Positions 9,645 through 17,781 of a stretch of DNA of 64,000 nucleotides are shown here, in pieces. The position numbers and the translations under genes were made by a program. The number at the start of each line of letters is the position of its first letter. Position 1 is the first letter of the stretch. The notes beneath the pieces are model-generated. The model saw nothing but the letters and a program-made list of their open reading frames with translations. It ran no database searches and was not told where the DNA came from. Origin of the DNA: JANRIG01 sp033765235 (GTDB lineage: Bacteria > Bacteroidota > Bacteroidia > Cytophagales > UBA9547); assembly GCA_033765235.1 (NCBI GenBank), contig JANRIG010000023.1, positions 248,001 to 312,000 on the forward strand. Direction: 5' to 3'.

Positions 9645-10469
9645 TCACACTGCCGGCAGGGTTATTTTTTGATGATACCAAGCAAACCATTTGAATAATT
9701 TTTTTTTTAGACTTCTATGCAGCTTGTTGCTAAAGTTATTGTCAACTTTCTGAAAATCAAACCCCCATTTTTGATGGAAGTATGTATAATTTTTGTCAAA
9801 CGTCTGATGCATATCTTTGCGGGTAAGGCTGGTATAGTGATACCCTGCAACACTGCAATCTATGATTGGGTTTATACCCGCTTTTTTAGCTCTCATCAAA
9901 TAGTCATAGTCTTCGAGAAGTAGCCAAAAATTTTCGTCAAACTCTCCAACAGTATCAAACAAGGTTTTGGAGCCTGCTATGGCTACCCCTCCAAAATAAG
10001 TTGTTATGGTACGCTTATTGTTTATTTTCAATATTTTTTGATAGTTTATTTTGCCATTCAAAAAATCCTCCAAAGTATATCCTGAGTACCACTCAGGCTC
10101 AATGACCATAGGTGAAATGATATGGTGGGAGTATGTGGTTAATGTGCTTGTGATAGCCACATCCCAGGCAGGCATGAGTACGCAATCATTGTTGAGAATG
10201 AGCACATTGGCAGCATTTGCCATGCTAAGCCCTTTGTTCCACGCTTTGGCCACTCCCGTATTGTAAGTTTCTGTATGTATTATAAATGTATGACCGAGAG
10301 AAGTAGCATAACTTTGCAGATTGCTTAACCCGTCTTTGGTTTGCACATCAGACCCATTGTCTATCACTATCCACTCATGAGTATGCACACAGTGCGATAT
10401 ATTAAACTTTATGCAATCATAAATAATTTCAATTTTATTGTATATGGGTATAATAATGGATATTTGCAT
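9645..10469 (-). CDS. Family 2 glycosyltransferase
   Basis: The 274-residue protein has a GT-A fold opening (ISIIIPIYNKIEI) and an acidic nucleotide-sugar site (LILNNDCVLMPAWD, about residues 92-105), followed by the acceptor-site region NFWLLLEDYDYLMRAKKAG. It has no membrane segment, so it is probably a cytoplasmic or peripheral enzyme adding a sugar to a surface glycan or lipid carrier. It is transcribed divergently from the GT4 gene, with only 19 bases between the two starts, which suggests a shared control region and a joint role in glycan assembly. Donor and acceptor are not predictable. Confidence 0.83.
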   Translation of the reverse strand: MQISIIIPIYNKIEIIYDCIKFNISHCVHTHEWIVIDNGSDVQTKDGLSNLQSYATSLGHTFIIHTETYNTGVAKAWNKGLSMANAANVLILNNDCVLMPAWDVAITSTLTTYSHHIISPMVIEPEWYSGYTLEDFLNGKINYQKILKINNKRTITTYFGGVAIAGSKTLFDTVGEFDENFWLLLEDYDYLMRAKKAGINPIIDCSVAGYHYTSLTRKDMHQTFDKNYTYFHQKWGFDFQKVDNNFSNKLHRSLKKKLFKWFAWYHQKITLPAV

Positions 10470-10488
10470 TGAATAATAAGTTTTCCGC

Positions 10489-11547
10489 TTGAATTACAAA
10501 TTAAAATTTGATATTTCCAATTTATGCCATGAGCACATTACAGGTGCAGGTATATATACTAAAGAGCTGTTCACAAGTTTGCAAAACAATATGCCTTTAG
10601 AGCACATTAGTGCAGTGTATAAGATATCAAAATTAAAAAAAAAACACCTCATACGCAAGCATGTATCGGGCGATATGAGTTATTATATTCCTGAGTTGGC
10701 GCCGTTGTTTTTTGACAAAAACGATATACATCACATACCCGAATGCAACAGAGTGCCTATAATACGCAATAATAAGGTAGTGATTACTGTACACGACATG
10801 CTATCATACTATCCTGAGTGGGCAGATACGCAAGTGCTCAAAGCATATTTGCAAAACGAAAAATATATATTTTATAAAGCTGCCCCACAATTTGTGATAT
10901 GTGTGTCTAAGTTTACAGAGCGCGAATTCTTAAAATTTTACCCTCACTACGAAGGCAAGACCAAAGTAGTATATCATGGGCTAGACCATATTGCCCCTGC
11001 GGGTATTGAACTTAATGACTCACAAAAACCATACATTCTATATGTAGGTACCATAGAAAAGCGCAAAAATGTATCAACTTTGATAGATGCTTTTGATTTG
11101 TTTGTCAACAAATATCCTGATTATGAACTTGTAATCATAGGCAAGCCGGGTGCAGAAGGTGAGCAAACCATAGAAAAAATAAAGCGGTATCATGCACGAG
11201 GCAATGTACATTATCATGGCTATGTGTCTCAGAGCAAGTTAAAGGCATATTATTCAAATGCAAGTTTGTTTGTATATCCCTCATTGTATGAAGGGTTTGG
11301 GTTCCCAATATTGGAGGCTATGAAAATGGGTGTGCCTGTTGTGTGCTCAGACACAGGTGCTATGGCAGAGATTGGAGGCGATTTGGCTTTTAAGTGCCAC
11401 GCAAAATCGCCCGACGATATATGTCATGCCATGATATCTGCTTTAGAAAATAGAATTAATCCTGATATGTATATGGGTTACGCACAGCAATTTACATGGC
11501 AAAAATGTGCATTAGACACCATTGAAGCATATAATAACTTGGCTTAG
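10489..11547 (+). CDS. Family 4 glycosyltransferase
   Basis: The 352-residue enzyme has the GT-B layout: an N-terminal acceptor domain beginning KFDISNLCHEHITGAGIYTKE, the hinge YVGTIEKRKNVSTLIDAF (about residues 183-200) and the C-terminal EX7E-like site SLYEGFGFPILEAMKMGVPVV, where the glutamates contact the nucleotide-sugar donor. It probably acts at the inner face of the cytoplasmic membrane. The start is TTG: the first Met comes only after the conserved N-terminal motif, so a non-ATG start is required. It is divergent from the GT2 gene and its stop nearly touches that of the ABC transporter operon. Confidence 0.87.
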   Translation: MNYKLKFDISNLCHEHITGAGIYTKELFTSLQNNMPLEHISAVYKISKLKKKHLIRKHVSGDMSYYIPELAPLFFDKNDIHHIPECNRVPIIRNNKVVITVHDMLSYYPEWADTQVLKAYLQNEKYIFYKAAPQFVICVSKFTEREFLKFYPHYEGKTKVVYHGLDHIAPAGIELNDSQKPYILYVGTIEKRKNVSTLIDAFDLFVNKYPDYELVIIGKPGAEGEQTIEKIKRYHARGNVHYHGYVSQSKLKAYYSNASLFVYPSLYEGFGFPILEAMKMGVPVVCSDTGAMAEIGGDLAFKCHAKSPDDICHAMISALENRINPDMYMGYAQQFTWQKCALDTIEAYNNLA

Positions 11548-11550
11548 ATT

Positions 11551-12228
11551 TTATATCAACTTTGATATTTTATCATGAAGGGTTGCCTCCAATGTTTGAA
11601 ACATCTCCTCGTTCATGGTTTTATATAAATCTTGTGAATAAGATTTTTTTATGGTGCCGGCGTTTAGCCAATGTATGTATTGGCAAATGCCTATAAGGGT
11701 ATCTATTATATGTGATGTGATGATAATGGTTTTGCCTTTGGCATTAAATTGTTTTATAATATGTTCCACTGCTTTTACAGACTCTGTATCAAGCCCGTTG
11801 TATGGCTCATCGAGTATCCAAATAGGTTTTTTTTGAAGAATGATGCCCAATAATGCTAATTTTTTTTTCATCCCTGTAGAGAAAGTATCTACAAACTCAT
11901 GCAAGGGTATATTGAGCAATGATGCCCATTCGTCTGTGTCAGGGCTTTTTTTTATCAAATCAAGATATTCTTTGGCAGTAATGTATGAGTAGAAGTAATT
12001 TTGTGTTTCTAAAAGGGACACATCATTTTTCTTTATTTTGGAGCCATTTACATAGATATTGCCACTATCAGGCTTTAGCAGACCGTATATTAACTTGAGC
12101 AAAGTAGTTTTTCCTGAACCATTGAGCCCTACAAGTCCGTGTGTATATCCCATGTGCAAATTAATATGGACGTCATTTATTACGGCAGTATTAGCATAAG
12201 AAAAGTGCAAATGTTGTATTTCAATCAT
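11551..12228 (-). CDS. ABC transporter ATP-binding subunit
   Basis: The 225-residue nucleotide-binding protein has Walker A GLNGSGKTT (residues 34-42), a signature of the export type FSTGMKKKLALLG, Walker B IWILDEPYNGLD and the switch His in IITSH. The signature differs from LSGGQ, as is common in ABC-2-like exporters that handle drugs, lipids or antibiotics. Its start overlaps the end of the membrane protein gene by 8 bases, so the two are translationally coupled and probably form one exporter. Substrate unknown. Confidence 0.88.
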   Translation of the reverse strand: MIEIQHLHFSYANTAVINDVHINLHMGYTHGLVGLNGSGKTTLLKLIYGLLKPDSGNIYVNGSKIKKNDVSLLETQNYFYSYITAKEYLDLIKKSPDTDEWASLLNIPLHEFVDTFSTGMKKKLALLGIILQKKPIWILDEPYNGLDTESVKAVEHIIKQFNAKGKTIIITSHIIDTLIGICQYIHWLNAGTIKKSYSQDLYKTMNEEMFQTLEATLHDKISKLI

Positions 12229-13153
12229 TTATATATATGTTTAACCTTTGTATACATTTGCCCCAATATTTAACAATAAAGATTGTAGGCAGGGGTATTA
12301 GAAACGGCAATATTATACTTATCTGTGCTATGCTTATAAGGGTGCTGTTGAAGTTAAGTTTTGTGCCCGGCTCATAAAAGGCATATTTGGAAAATATAAA
12401 AAATACAATATTTACGGTAATTAATATCATGAATGCTGCTATTATAACCCATGTATGAGGGTATGCCGCCACATGGGCCATGCATATAGGCAATATTACT
12501 GCTAATATAAATAATACATGTGTACTGGCTTTGTGCACCAAAAATTGTGATGATGACACAAATTTGCCCTTGATAAATGCATCAGGCTCACACTCACTAT
12601 AGCACTGTGATATGACTGCAGTGAGCAACCAAAGTAGTATCAAACTTAGATAAGGCACAAAAAATACTGCAGCCAATGCAGCCGTATATATGCCTGCGAA
12701 GGAGTAAAAACTATGCCTCACACATGATTTCAATTCGTAATATTGCAAAGGCACACCTCTGGCAAGTACATTATCTGTAATAATATGATTGACAGGGACG
12801 TTGATAAATAATATTATTGGAATAGATGCCAAAAATATAAGAAAAATATAAAAATGAGGTGTAAGCAGCATGCCTACAAGAAATGGTGTAGATATGAATA
12901 AATATTCTAATATTAATATATTTTTATAGTTATGGTAGGTGATTTTTAAAAAGTGCTTATCGTTTCTGCCTATGTGAATAATGAGTATGACACAAAAAAC
13001 AACCATAGATACATATATGCTATTCATAAAAATCATACATTGATTGTAGGAATAATACAATAAAAACACAATGAAAAGTATGCTGAGTATAGCTCTTACA
13101 ATACCTAAATCTGCCAATAATCTTATGGTTTGCAGCAGCCTTATGCGTAGCAC
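12221..13153 (-). CDS. Probable ABC transporter permease subunit, unrecognised family
   Basis: The 310-residue protein is almost entirely hydrophobic, with about seven or eight predicted membrane segments and only short soluble loops. I do not recognise it by motif; the permease role is inferred from the 8-base overlap with the ATPase gene and the lack of any other membrane partner. The likely start is GTG at 13153, 27 bases after the S41 peptidase stop in the direction of transcription, so the peptidase gene may be in the same transcript. It could alternatively be an unrelated membrane protein. Confidence 0.62.
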   Translation of the reverse strand: MLRIRLLQTIRLLADLGIVRAILSILFIVFLLYYSYNQCMIFMNSIYVSMVVFCVILIIHIGRNDKHFLKITYHNYKNILILEYLFISTPFLVGMLLTPHFYIFLIFLASIPIILFINVPVNHIITDNVLARGVPLQYYELKSCVRHSFYSFAGIYTAALAAVFFVPYLSLILLWLLTAVISQCYSECEPDAFIKGKFVSSSQFLVHKASTHVLFILAVILPICMAHVAAYPHTWVIIAAFMILITVNIVFFIFSKYAFYEPGTKLNFNSTLISIAQISIILPFLIPLPTIFIVKYWGKCIQRLNIYIND

Positions 13154-13180
13154 ATTATTTACTGTTTAATAAAAGAGAGA

Positions 13181-14815
13181 TTAAAACTTGCCTTTTTCTA
13201 TGTCTGCGGCCTTGTCCAGCAGTTTGAGAGCTTGGGTATATATTTCATCCATCTCCAGATAAATTGGGAAAAACCCGTCATTGCGCCATACACCTCTGGC
13301 AATGTGTGCTTTGAGAGAGTTTTTGAGATATTCTTTTGATTTTTTATACTGCTCATCGTTGTATTTTATATCATTTTTTTTGCCAAGCTCTATCAAGTCT
13401 TTGAGCATGTTTTCGCTTATTATAAAGTCTTTTTTATATTGCTCAAAGGTCATTTTTTCAAGATCTTTCTTTTTGGTAAATGTATAATCGAGCGTGTATT
13501 CACGAATGATGCCTTTGTTATACAGCTCGTTGAGATAAGGGCTAAACATGGTAGTATCGCGGGGTACAAATATATCAGGCATAATGCCTCCACCTCCATA
13601 CACTGTTCTGCCTTTGGTGGTTTTGTATTTCAGACTTTCGTCAAACTTGATACTGTCTGCACTGAAAAACTCGCCATGTTTGTACCTGTTAAATATGTCC
13701 ATCTCATAGTTTTCGTCACTGCCTTTGGTGTAAGGCTTTTGTATGCTGCGCCCACTTGGGGTGTAGTATTTTGATATAGTGAGTCTTAGCTCAGAGTTGT
13801 CGCCCAGTGCTATAGGCATTTGCACAAGACCTTTGCCAAATGAGCGACGCCCTACTATGAGTGCACGGTCATTGTCTTGCAGTGCGCCTGATACAATCTC
13901 TGAGGCAGAAGCACTGCCTTCATCTATGAGCACTATCACAGGACCTTTTTCGAAATCACCGTTTATGTAAGCTTTGGTTTCGCTGTTGTAGCGAGGCTGC
14001 TTAGATTTGGTAAATACTATGAGGCGGTTGCCATCTAAAAACTCGTCTGCCATCATGGTGGCTTTGTCCATGTAGCCTCCGGGGTTGCCTCGCAGGTCAA
14101 GTATCATTTTTTTCATGCCTTTGGCTCGCAGGTCTGTAAGGGCTTTTTTAAATTCATCATAAGTTTTGGCCGAAAACCTATTAATTTTGATATAACCTGT
14201 CTCAGCATCTATCATAAATGCCACATCAAGTGAGAAAGTAGGTATCTTGTCTCTGGTAATGGTAAAGTCGAGCAATTTTTTTACTCCTCTGCGGAGTATG
14301 CTCACCTTTACTTTGGTGCCTTTTTTGCCGCGCAAATATTTGAACACATCTTGTGTGGTGAGTTTTATGGAGGCTATATTTTTGTCATCTACCTTAAGTA
14401 TTTTGTCGCCTGCCTGTATGCCTACTGCCTCTGAGGGACCTCCACTGATGGGCGATACTACATATAAGGTATCTTTGAGCACCTGAAACTCTATGCCCAC
14501 TCCTTCAAAATCGCCTTCGAGCTGTGACTTTGCCTCTTCCATGTCTTTTGGAGGTATATATACAGAGTGCGGGTCAAGTTTTTCGAGCATTTTGTTGATG
14601 GCTTCTTCTGTGAGCTGGTCAGTATTTACAGTATCTACATATTCTGAATTGATAAATGAAATAATGTCTCTGAACTTGGATGCCGACTTTGACACATCGT
14701 TTGCACTTGTTTGGCTACCAAACATTTTTGCACCCAAAAATATGCCGCCGACCAGTGTAATAGCTATTATGATAGGTAACCTGATGATAGAGGGAGAATT
14801 TTTTATTTCAGACAT
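13181..14815 (-). CDS. S41 family C-terminal processing peptidase (CtpA-like)
   Basis: The 544-residue protein has an N-terminal membrane anchor (about residues 12-31), a PDZ domain that docks substrate C-termini (about 85-180, with GVGIEF and AGDKILKVDD) and an S41 protease core. The catalytic Ser lies in EGSASASEIVSG (about Ser303) and the Lys in RRSFGKGLVQ (about Lys328). LDLRGNPGGYMD (239-250) is another family landmark. The enzyme likely works in the periplasm, trimming envelope proteins or murein enzymes. It lies 5 bases downstream of a lytic transglycosylase gene, and Ctp proteases are known to control murein hydrolases in other bacteria; a link here is inference. A second S41 gene lies at 37264. 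Confidence 0.92.
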   Translation of the reverse strand: MSEIKNSPSIIRLPIIIAITLVGGIFLGAKMFGSQTSANDVSKSASKFRDIISFINSEYVDTVNTDQLTEEAINKMLEKLDPHSVYIPPKDMEEAKSQLEGDFEGVGIEFQVLKDTLYVVSPISGGPSEAVGIQAGDKILKVDDKNIASIKLTTQDVFKYLRGKKGTKVKVSILRRGVKKLLDFTITRDKIPTFSLDVAFMIDAETGYIKINRFSAKTYDEFKKALTDLRAKGMKKMILDLRGNPGGYMDKATMMADEFLDGNRLIVFTKSKQPRYNSETKAYINGDFEKGPVIVLIDEGSASASEIVSGALQDNDRALIVGRRSFGKGLVQMPIALGDNSELRLTISKYYTPSGRSIQKPYTKGSDENYEMDIFNRYKHGEFFSADSIKFDESLKYKTTKGRTVYGGGGIMPDIFVPRDTTMFSPYLNELYNKGIIREYTLDYTFTKKKDLEKMTFEQYKKDFIISENMLKDLIELGKKNDIKYNDEQYKKSKEYLKNSLKAHIARGVWRNDGFFPIYLEMDEIYTQALKLLDKAADIEKGKF

Positions 14816-14820
14816 AAAAT

Positions 14821-16587
14821 TTATTTTCTATACTTGATAAGTTCACCGGTGAGAACGGTACTTTGTTTTTTTTCGTTCCAAAGTAAGATATTTTCTTTGG
14901 CAACTCCAATTATTTGTGATAGAGAGTCTATGCTGCAAGGCTGTATCACTTTATATATGGTATAATTTTTGGCTAAGGTTTTGTTGCTTTTTGATACAAT
15001 TAATGTTTGGTCATATTTGATGCCTTCATCACCCACTCTATTCCAAGCCTTGATAGAATCTATCTTAGTGCCATAGTATTTGGATAGTGTGTATAGTGTT
15101 TGCTGAGGTGCCACTGTGTGATATATATAGGTTGAGTCTGATATATAAGCTGTGGGTTTGGTCTCTGCAGAGGTTGGCTGTATGACGACAGGTGCATTAC
15201 TGCCTGCAATAGTTGAAGTGATATTATTTTTGACTACAGGTTTTATGCTGTCGTGTTTTATAATTGGCTGGGGTACAGGTTTGATCTCAGGTTTTAGTGC
15301 TATGATTACCTGCTCATTTTTAGGTCTGTTAAATCTCAGATACAGCAGTCGCCCTTCGGCTATGGCTTCACCTTCTGCTATTCGGTTTTTTTTTATAAGC
15401 TGCGATAGTTTTATGCCATGCAATTGTGATATTTCTCTAAGAGATTCGCCTTTTTGCACGGTGTGGTAGAGTAGCAACCCTTTGTTATTTTTGGTTTCGA
15501 GATAATATATTTTACCTTTTTCTACTTCGTCAAAAGATTGCATATCGTTATATTTTCTGAATTTGTCAATAGTGACTTCACCGGCAAATGCAAGGCGCGC
15601 AATATTGTCAGTGTTTTTGGCAAGTATGGCATTGAGACCATTGTAACGGAGCAGATAGGGCACATCATTAGCAGATATATTGGTGGATTGTCTTTGTGAC
15701 TCTACAGGTCCTTCTTTGGCAAGGGTAAATTTAAGGTCGGGGGTTATGTTTAGTGTGTTGCACACAGAGGTTATGTTGGTGCTATTCACAGGGATGATTA
15801 CTATATAATCCTGATTTTGAGGTATTGTTTTTTTTAGTGCCCATTTGTTGTACTCTATTAGTTTGTTTTCGTCTACGCCTGCTTGCATGCTTATAGTTTT
15901 CATACTTTTGCCCCGATTATTTTTTTGATATATTAATAAAATATTTGCAGGGTTTTTATTGTACCCTACTTTATCTTCATATGCCAGTTTATTTGCCAAA
16001 AAGGTGACCGCGTACCAATGCAGTTTGTGGTCTATATCCATCTCATTGGCACCTATATATTTTTGGTCTATAAATTCGCGTGCGCCTCCGTAGCCTGTGT
16101 TGTAGGCTATGAGTGCGTATATCCAGTTGGTTGTAAGTTGAAAATTTTTCATAAGGTAGCGTGCTGCACCTTTGGAGGCTTCTACTATGTGCTTACGCTC
16201 GTCTATGTCGCTGTCAATAGTGAGCCCTACCTCTTCGGCTGATTCTTTTTTGAATTGCCAATAGCCCACCGCATTGGATGTCGATACAGCATCGGCATTG
16301 AGTGAGCTCTCTTGTATGGCTAAGTACTTAAAGTCTGTGGGTATTCCCTCCTCTTCAAATACTTTTTCAATAATAGGAAAATAGGTGTCTGCCTTATCAA
16401 TCTTGGCCTGAAAATAGGTTTTATTTTTGGTAATTGTAATTATCTGTTTCAAGATATCGTCGCGCAATCTTTTAGACAGATTGAGTTTTATGCCCCCAAA
16501 ATAGATAGTTTCAGGTACTTCTATGGGTTGCGCAGTGGCTGCTGCGAGTATGAGATACATTAATAAGCCGTTAAAAACATTTTTCAT
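14821..16587 (-). CDS. LysM-containing lytic transglycosylase (MltD-like, GH23)
   Basis: The 588-residue secreted enzyme cleaves peptidoglycan glycan strands. It has a signal peptide (residues 1-19), then an SLT catalytic domain (about 65-225) with the catalytic Glu93 in AIQESSLNADA, the glycine-aromatic motif SNAVGYWQFK and the later IAYNTGYGGAREF. Downstream are LysM modules: one at about 375-425 (YHTVQKGESLREISQLHGI), one at about 490-535 (YHTVAPQQTLYTLSKYYG) and possibly a degenerate third at the C-terminus. A Pro/Thr/Lys linker separates them. It is followed 5 bases later by the S41 peptidase, suggesting an envelope-remodelling operon. Confidence 0.9.
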   Translation of the reverse strand: MKNVFNGLLMYLILAAATAQPIEVPETIYFGGIKLNLSKRLRDDILKQIITITKNKTYFQAKIDKADTYFPIIEKVFEEEGIPTDFKYLAIQESSLNADAVSTSNAVGYWQFKKESAEEVGLTIDSDIDERKHIVEASKGAARYLMKNFQLTTNWIYALIAYNTGYGGAREFIDQKYIGANEMDIDHKLHWYAVTFLANKLAYEDKVGYNKNPANILLIYQKNNRGKSMKTISMQAGVDENKLIEYNKWALKKTIPQNQDYIVIIPVNSTNITSVCNTLNITPDLKFTLAKEGPVESQRQSTNISANDVPYLLRYNGLNAILAKNTDNIARLAFAGEVTIDKFRKYNDMQSFDEVEKGKIYYLETKNNKGLLLYHTVQKGESLREISQLHGIKLSQLIKKNRIAEGEAIAEGRLLYLRFNRPKNEQVIIALKPEIKPVPQPIIKHDSIKPVVKNNITSTIAGSNAPVVIQPTSAETKPTAYISDSTYIYHTVAPQQTLYTLSKYYGTKIDSIKAWNRVGDEGIKYDQTLIVSKSNKTLAKNYTIYKVIQPCSIDSLSQIIGVAKENILLWNEKKQSTVLTGELIKYRK

Positions 16588-16886
16588 GCTATAAATATAA
16601 ATAAAGTATATGCTTTATTTATCCGCACAATGGATAATAATATATGCTATTTAGTCAAAATTTGGAAGCAGTTTTACAATAGATTCTATAGTCACTACAT
16701 GGTCTGTGTGCTGAAGCCTGAGGTTAATTGGTAGTCACTATGTCTTGCTCGTGTTACAAATTATCCGCTTTATTGTAACTTTGATAACAATAGTTTATCA
16801 ACCATCATAATATTGACAATATACACATTTTCATGCCGTAAAGTTGGTGTATGTATTTCTATTTACTGCTATGCTATTGCTTTGTA
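16588..16886. other. 299-base gene-free stretch with two small palindromes
   Basis: I find no credible reading frame here. Two copies of the interrupted palindrome TAGTCACTA occur at 16689-16697 and 16732-16740, 43 bases apart, and an inverted repeat TTGATAA-n7-TTATCAA at 16781-16801 can form a hairpin. On the minus strand the stretch precedes the lytic transglycosylase, so it could hold an operator or a small RNA. None of this is backed by a known family. Confidence 0.35.
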
Positions 16887-17531
16887 CTACTTATAATCAT
16901 CTTCCACATTGCCCTCGCTCAGTTCATCAAAGCCAAGTTCGTCTTCATCTTCATCTGTGGGTGTATCATCTTCATCATCGCTTTCGCCCTCTATAGAGTC
17001 TAAGTTTTTGGTGTCTTCGTCTGCGCCATCGTCAAACTCATCTTTGAAGCCCCCTGTATCTTTTTTGATGGCATACTTTACTTCACCTTCCTCTTCTTCG
17101 GCAAAGGAGCTTGTGCTTTTCATTTGTTTTTCGCCAATACTCTCTATTAGATCAGGATAGGTTAAGCCTGGTCGTTCAGGTACGGTTTTTTCTAATTTTA
17201 TGATAAATCTAAACTCTTCCAAATAATCGTATATGAATAAATAATCTGCTTGGATGTCAAATAAGTCATCCAAATAGGTGTTTTTGATAGTGTTTTTTTT
17301 GGGGTCATCTTCAAAAAGTTCAAACTTATGTTTTGATTTGTGCCAATTGTCAAACTCAGAATAAAATCCAAACGGTTCTGCCATCTTAAAGCCAAAATTT
17401 TTTAATATACTTGCTGCCAATTGTTGCAAATTGGTATCCTTATGGTATTGAATGATTCTATAAGGCATTCCATCTGTTTTGTTGCCTGCATCGCTATATA
17501 TTATTTTTAATTGAAAAATGTCTTTATTCAT
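16887..17531 (-). CDS. pRiA4b ORF-3-like (IS1096 TnpR-like) domain protein with acidic tail
   Basis: The 214-residue protein resembles the plasmid pRiA4b ORF-3/IS1096 passenger family: an N-terminal ubiquitin-like region (DIFQLKIIY at residues 4-12 up to DNWH) and the marker YLFIYDYLEEFRFIIKLEK. Despite the family name, such genes are common on chromosomes and no transposase or terminal repeats are seen here. The last 75 residues are extremely acidic (long runs of Asp and Glu, such as EGESDDEDD), which is unusual for the family core and may bind a basic partner or mimic nucleic acid. The function is unknown. Confidence 0.68.
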   Translation of the reverse strand: MNKDIFQLKIIYSDAGNKTDGMPYRIIQYHKDTNLQQLAASILKNFGFKMAEPFGFYSEFDNWHKSKHKFELFEDDPKKNTIKNTYLDDLFDIQADYLFIYDYLEEFRFIIKLEKTVPERPGLTYPDLIESIGEKQMKSTSSFAEEEEGEVKYAIKKDTGGFKDEFDDGADEDTKNLDSIEGESDDEDDTPTDEDEDELGFDELSEGNVEDDYK

Positions 17532-17781
17532 ATATTATTACATTAGGGTATTTGAGGTATCAGCTATTATATATGTTTTCCATTTAATGACAAATTAAAT
17601 GCATAATCATCAGAAGCATTGGTATAAAATATATTATGCAGATAACTGTACGCAAAGAATATATATTTTGTTTATATAGAATAGTAAAAATAGTAGAAAA
17701 TCAAATTATTACGCAAAAAATAATACCTTAATTCTTACTTATGATGATTATATCATTAATTTAGAAAAAATTTTATTTTGC

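Noticed and set aside
16887..17531. Remnant of an IS1096-like insertion sequence
   Set aside because: Only the passenger-type domain is present; no transposase, terminal repeats or target duplication is seen.
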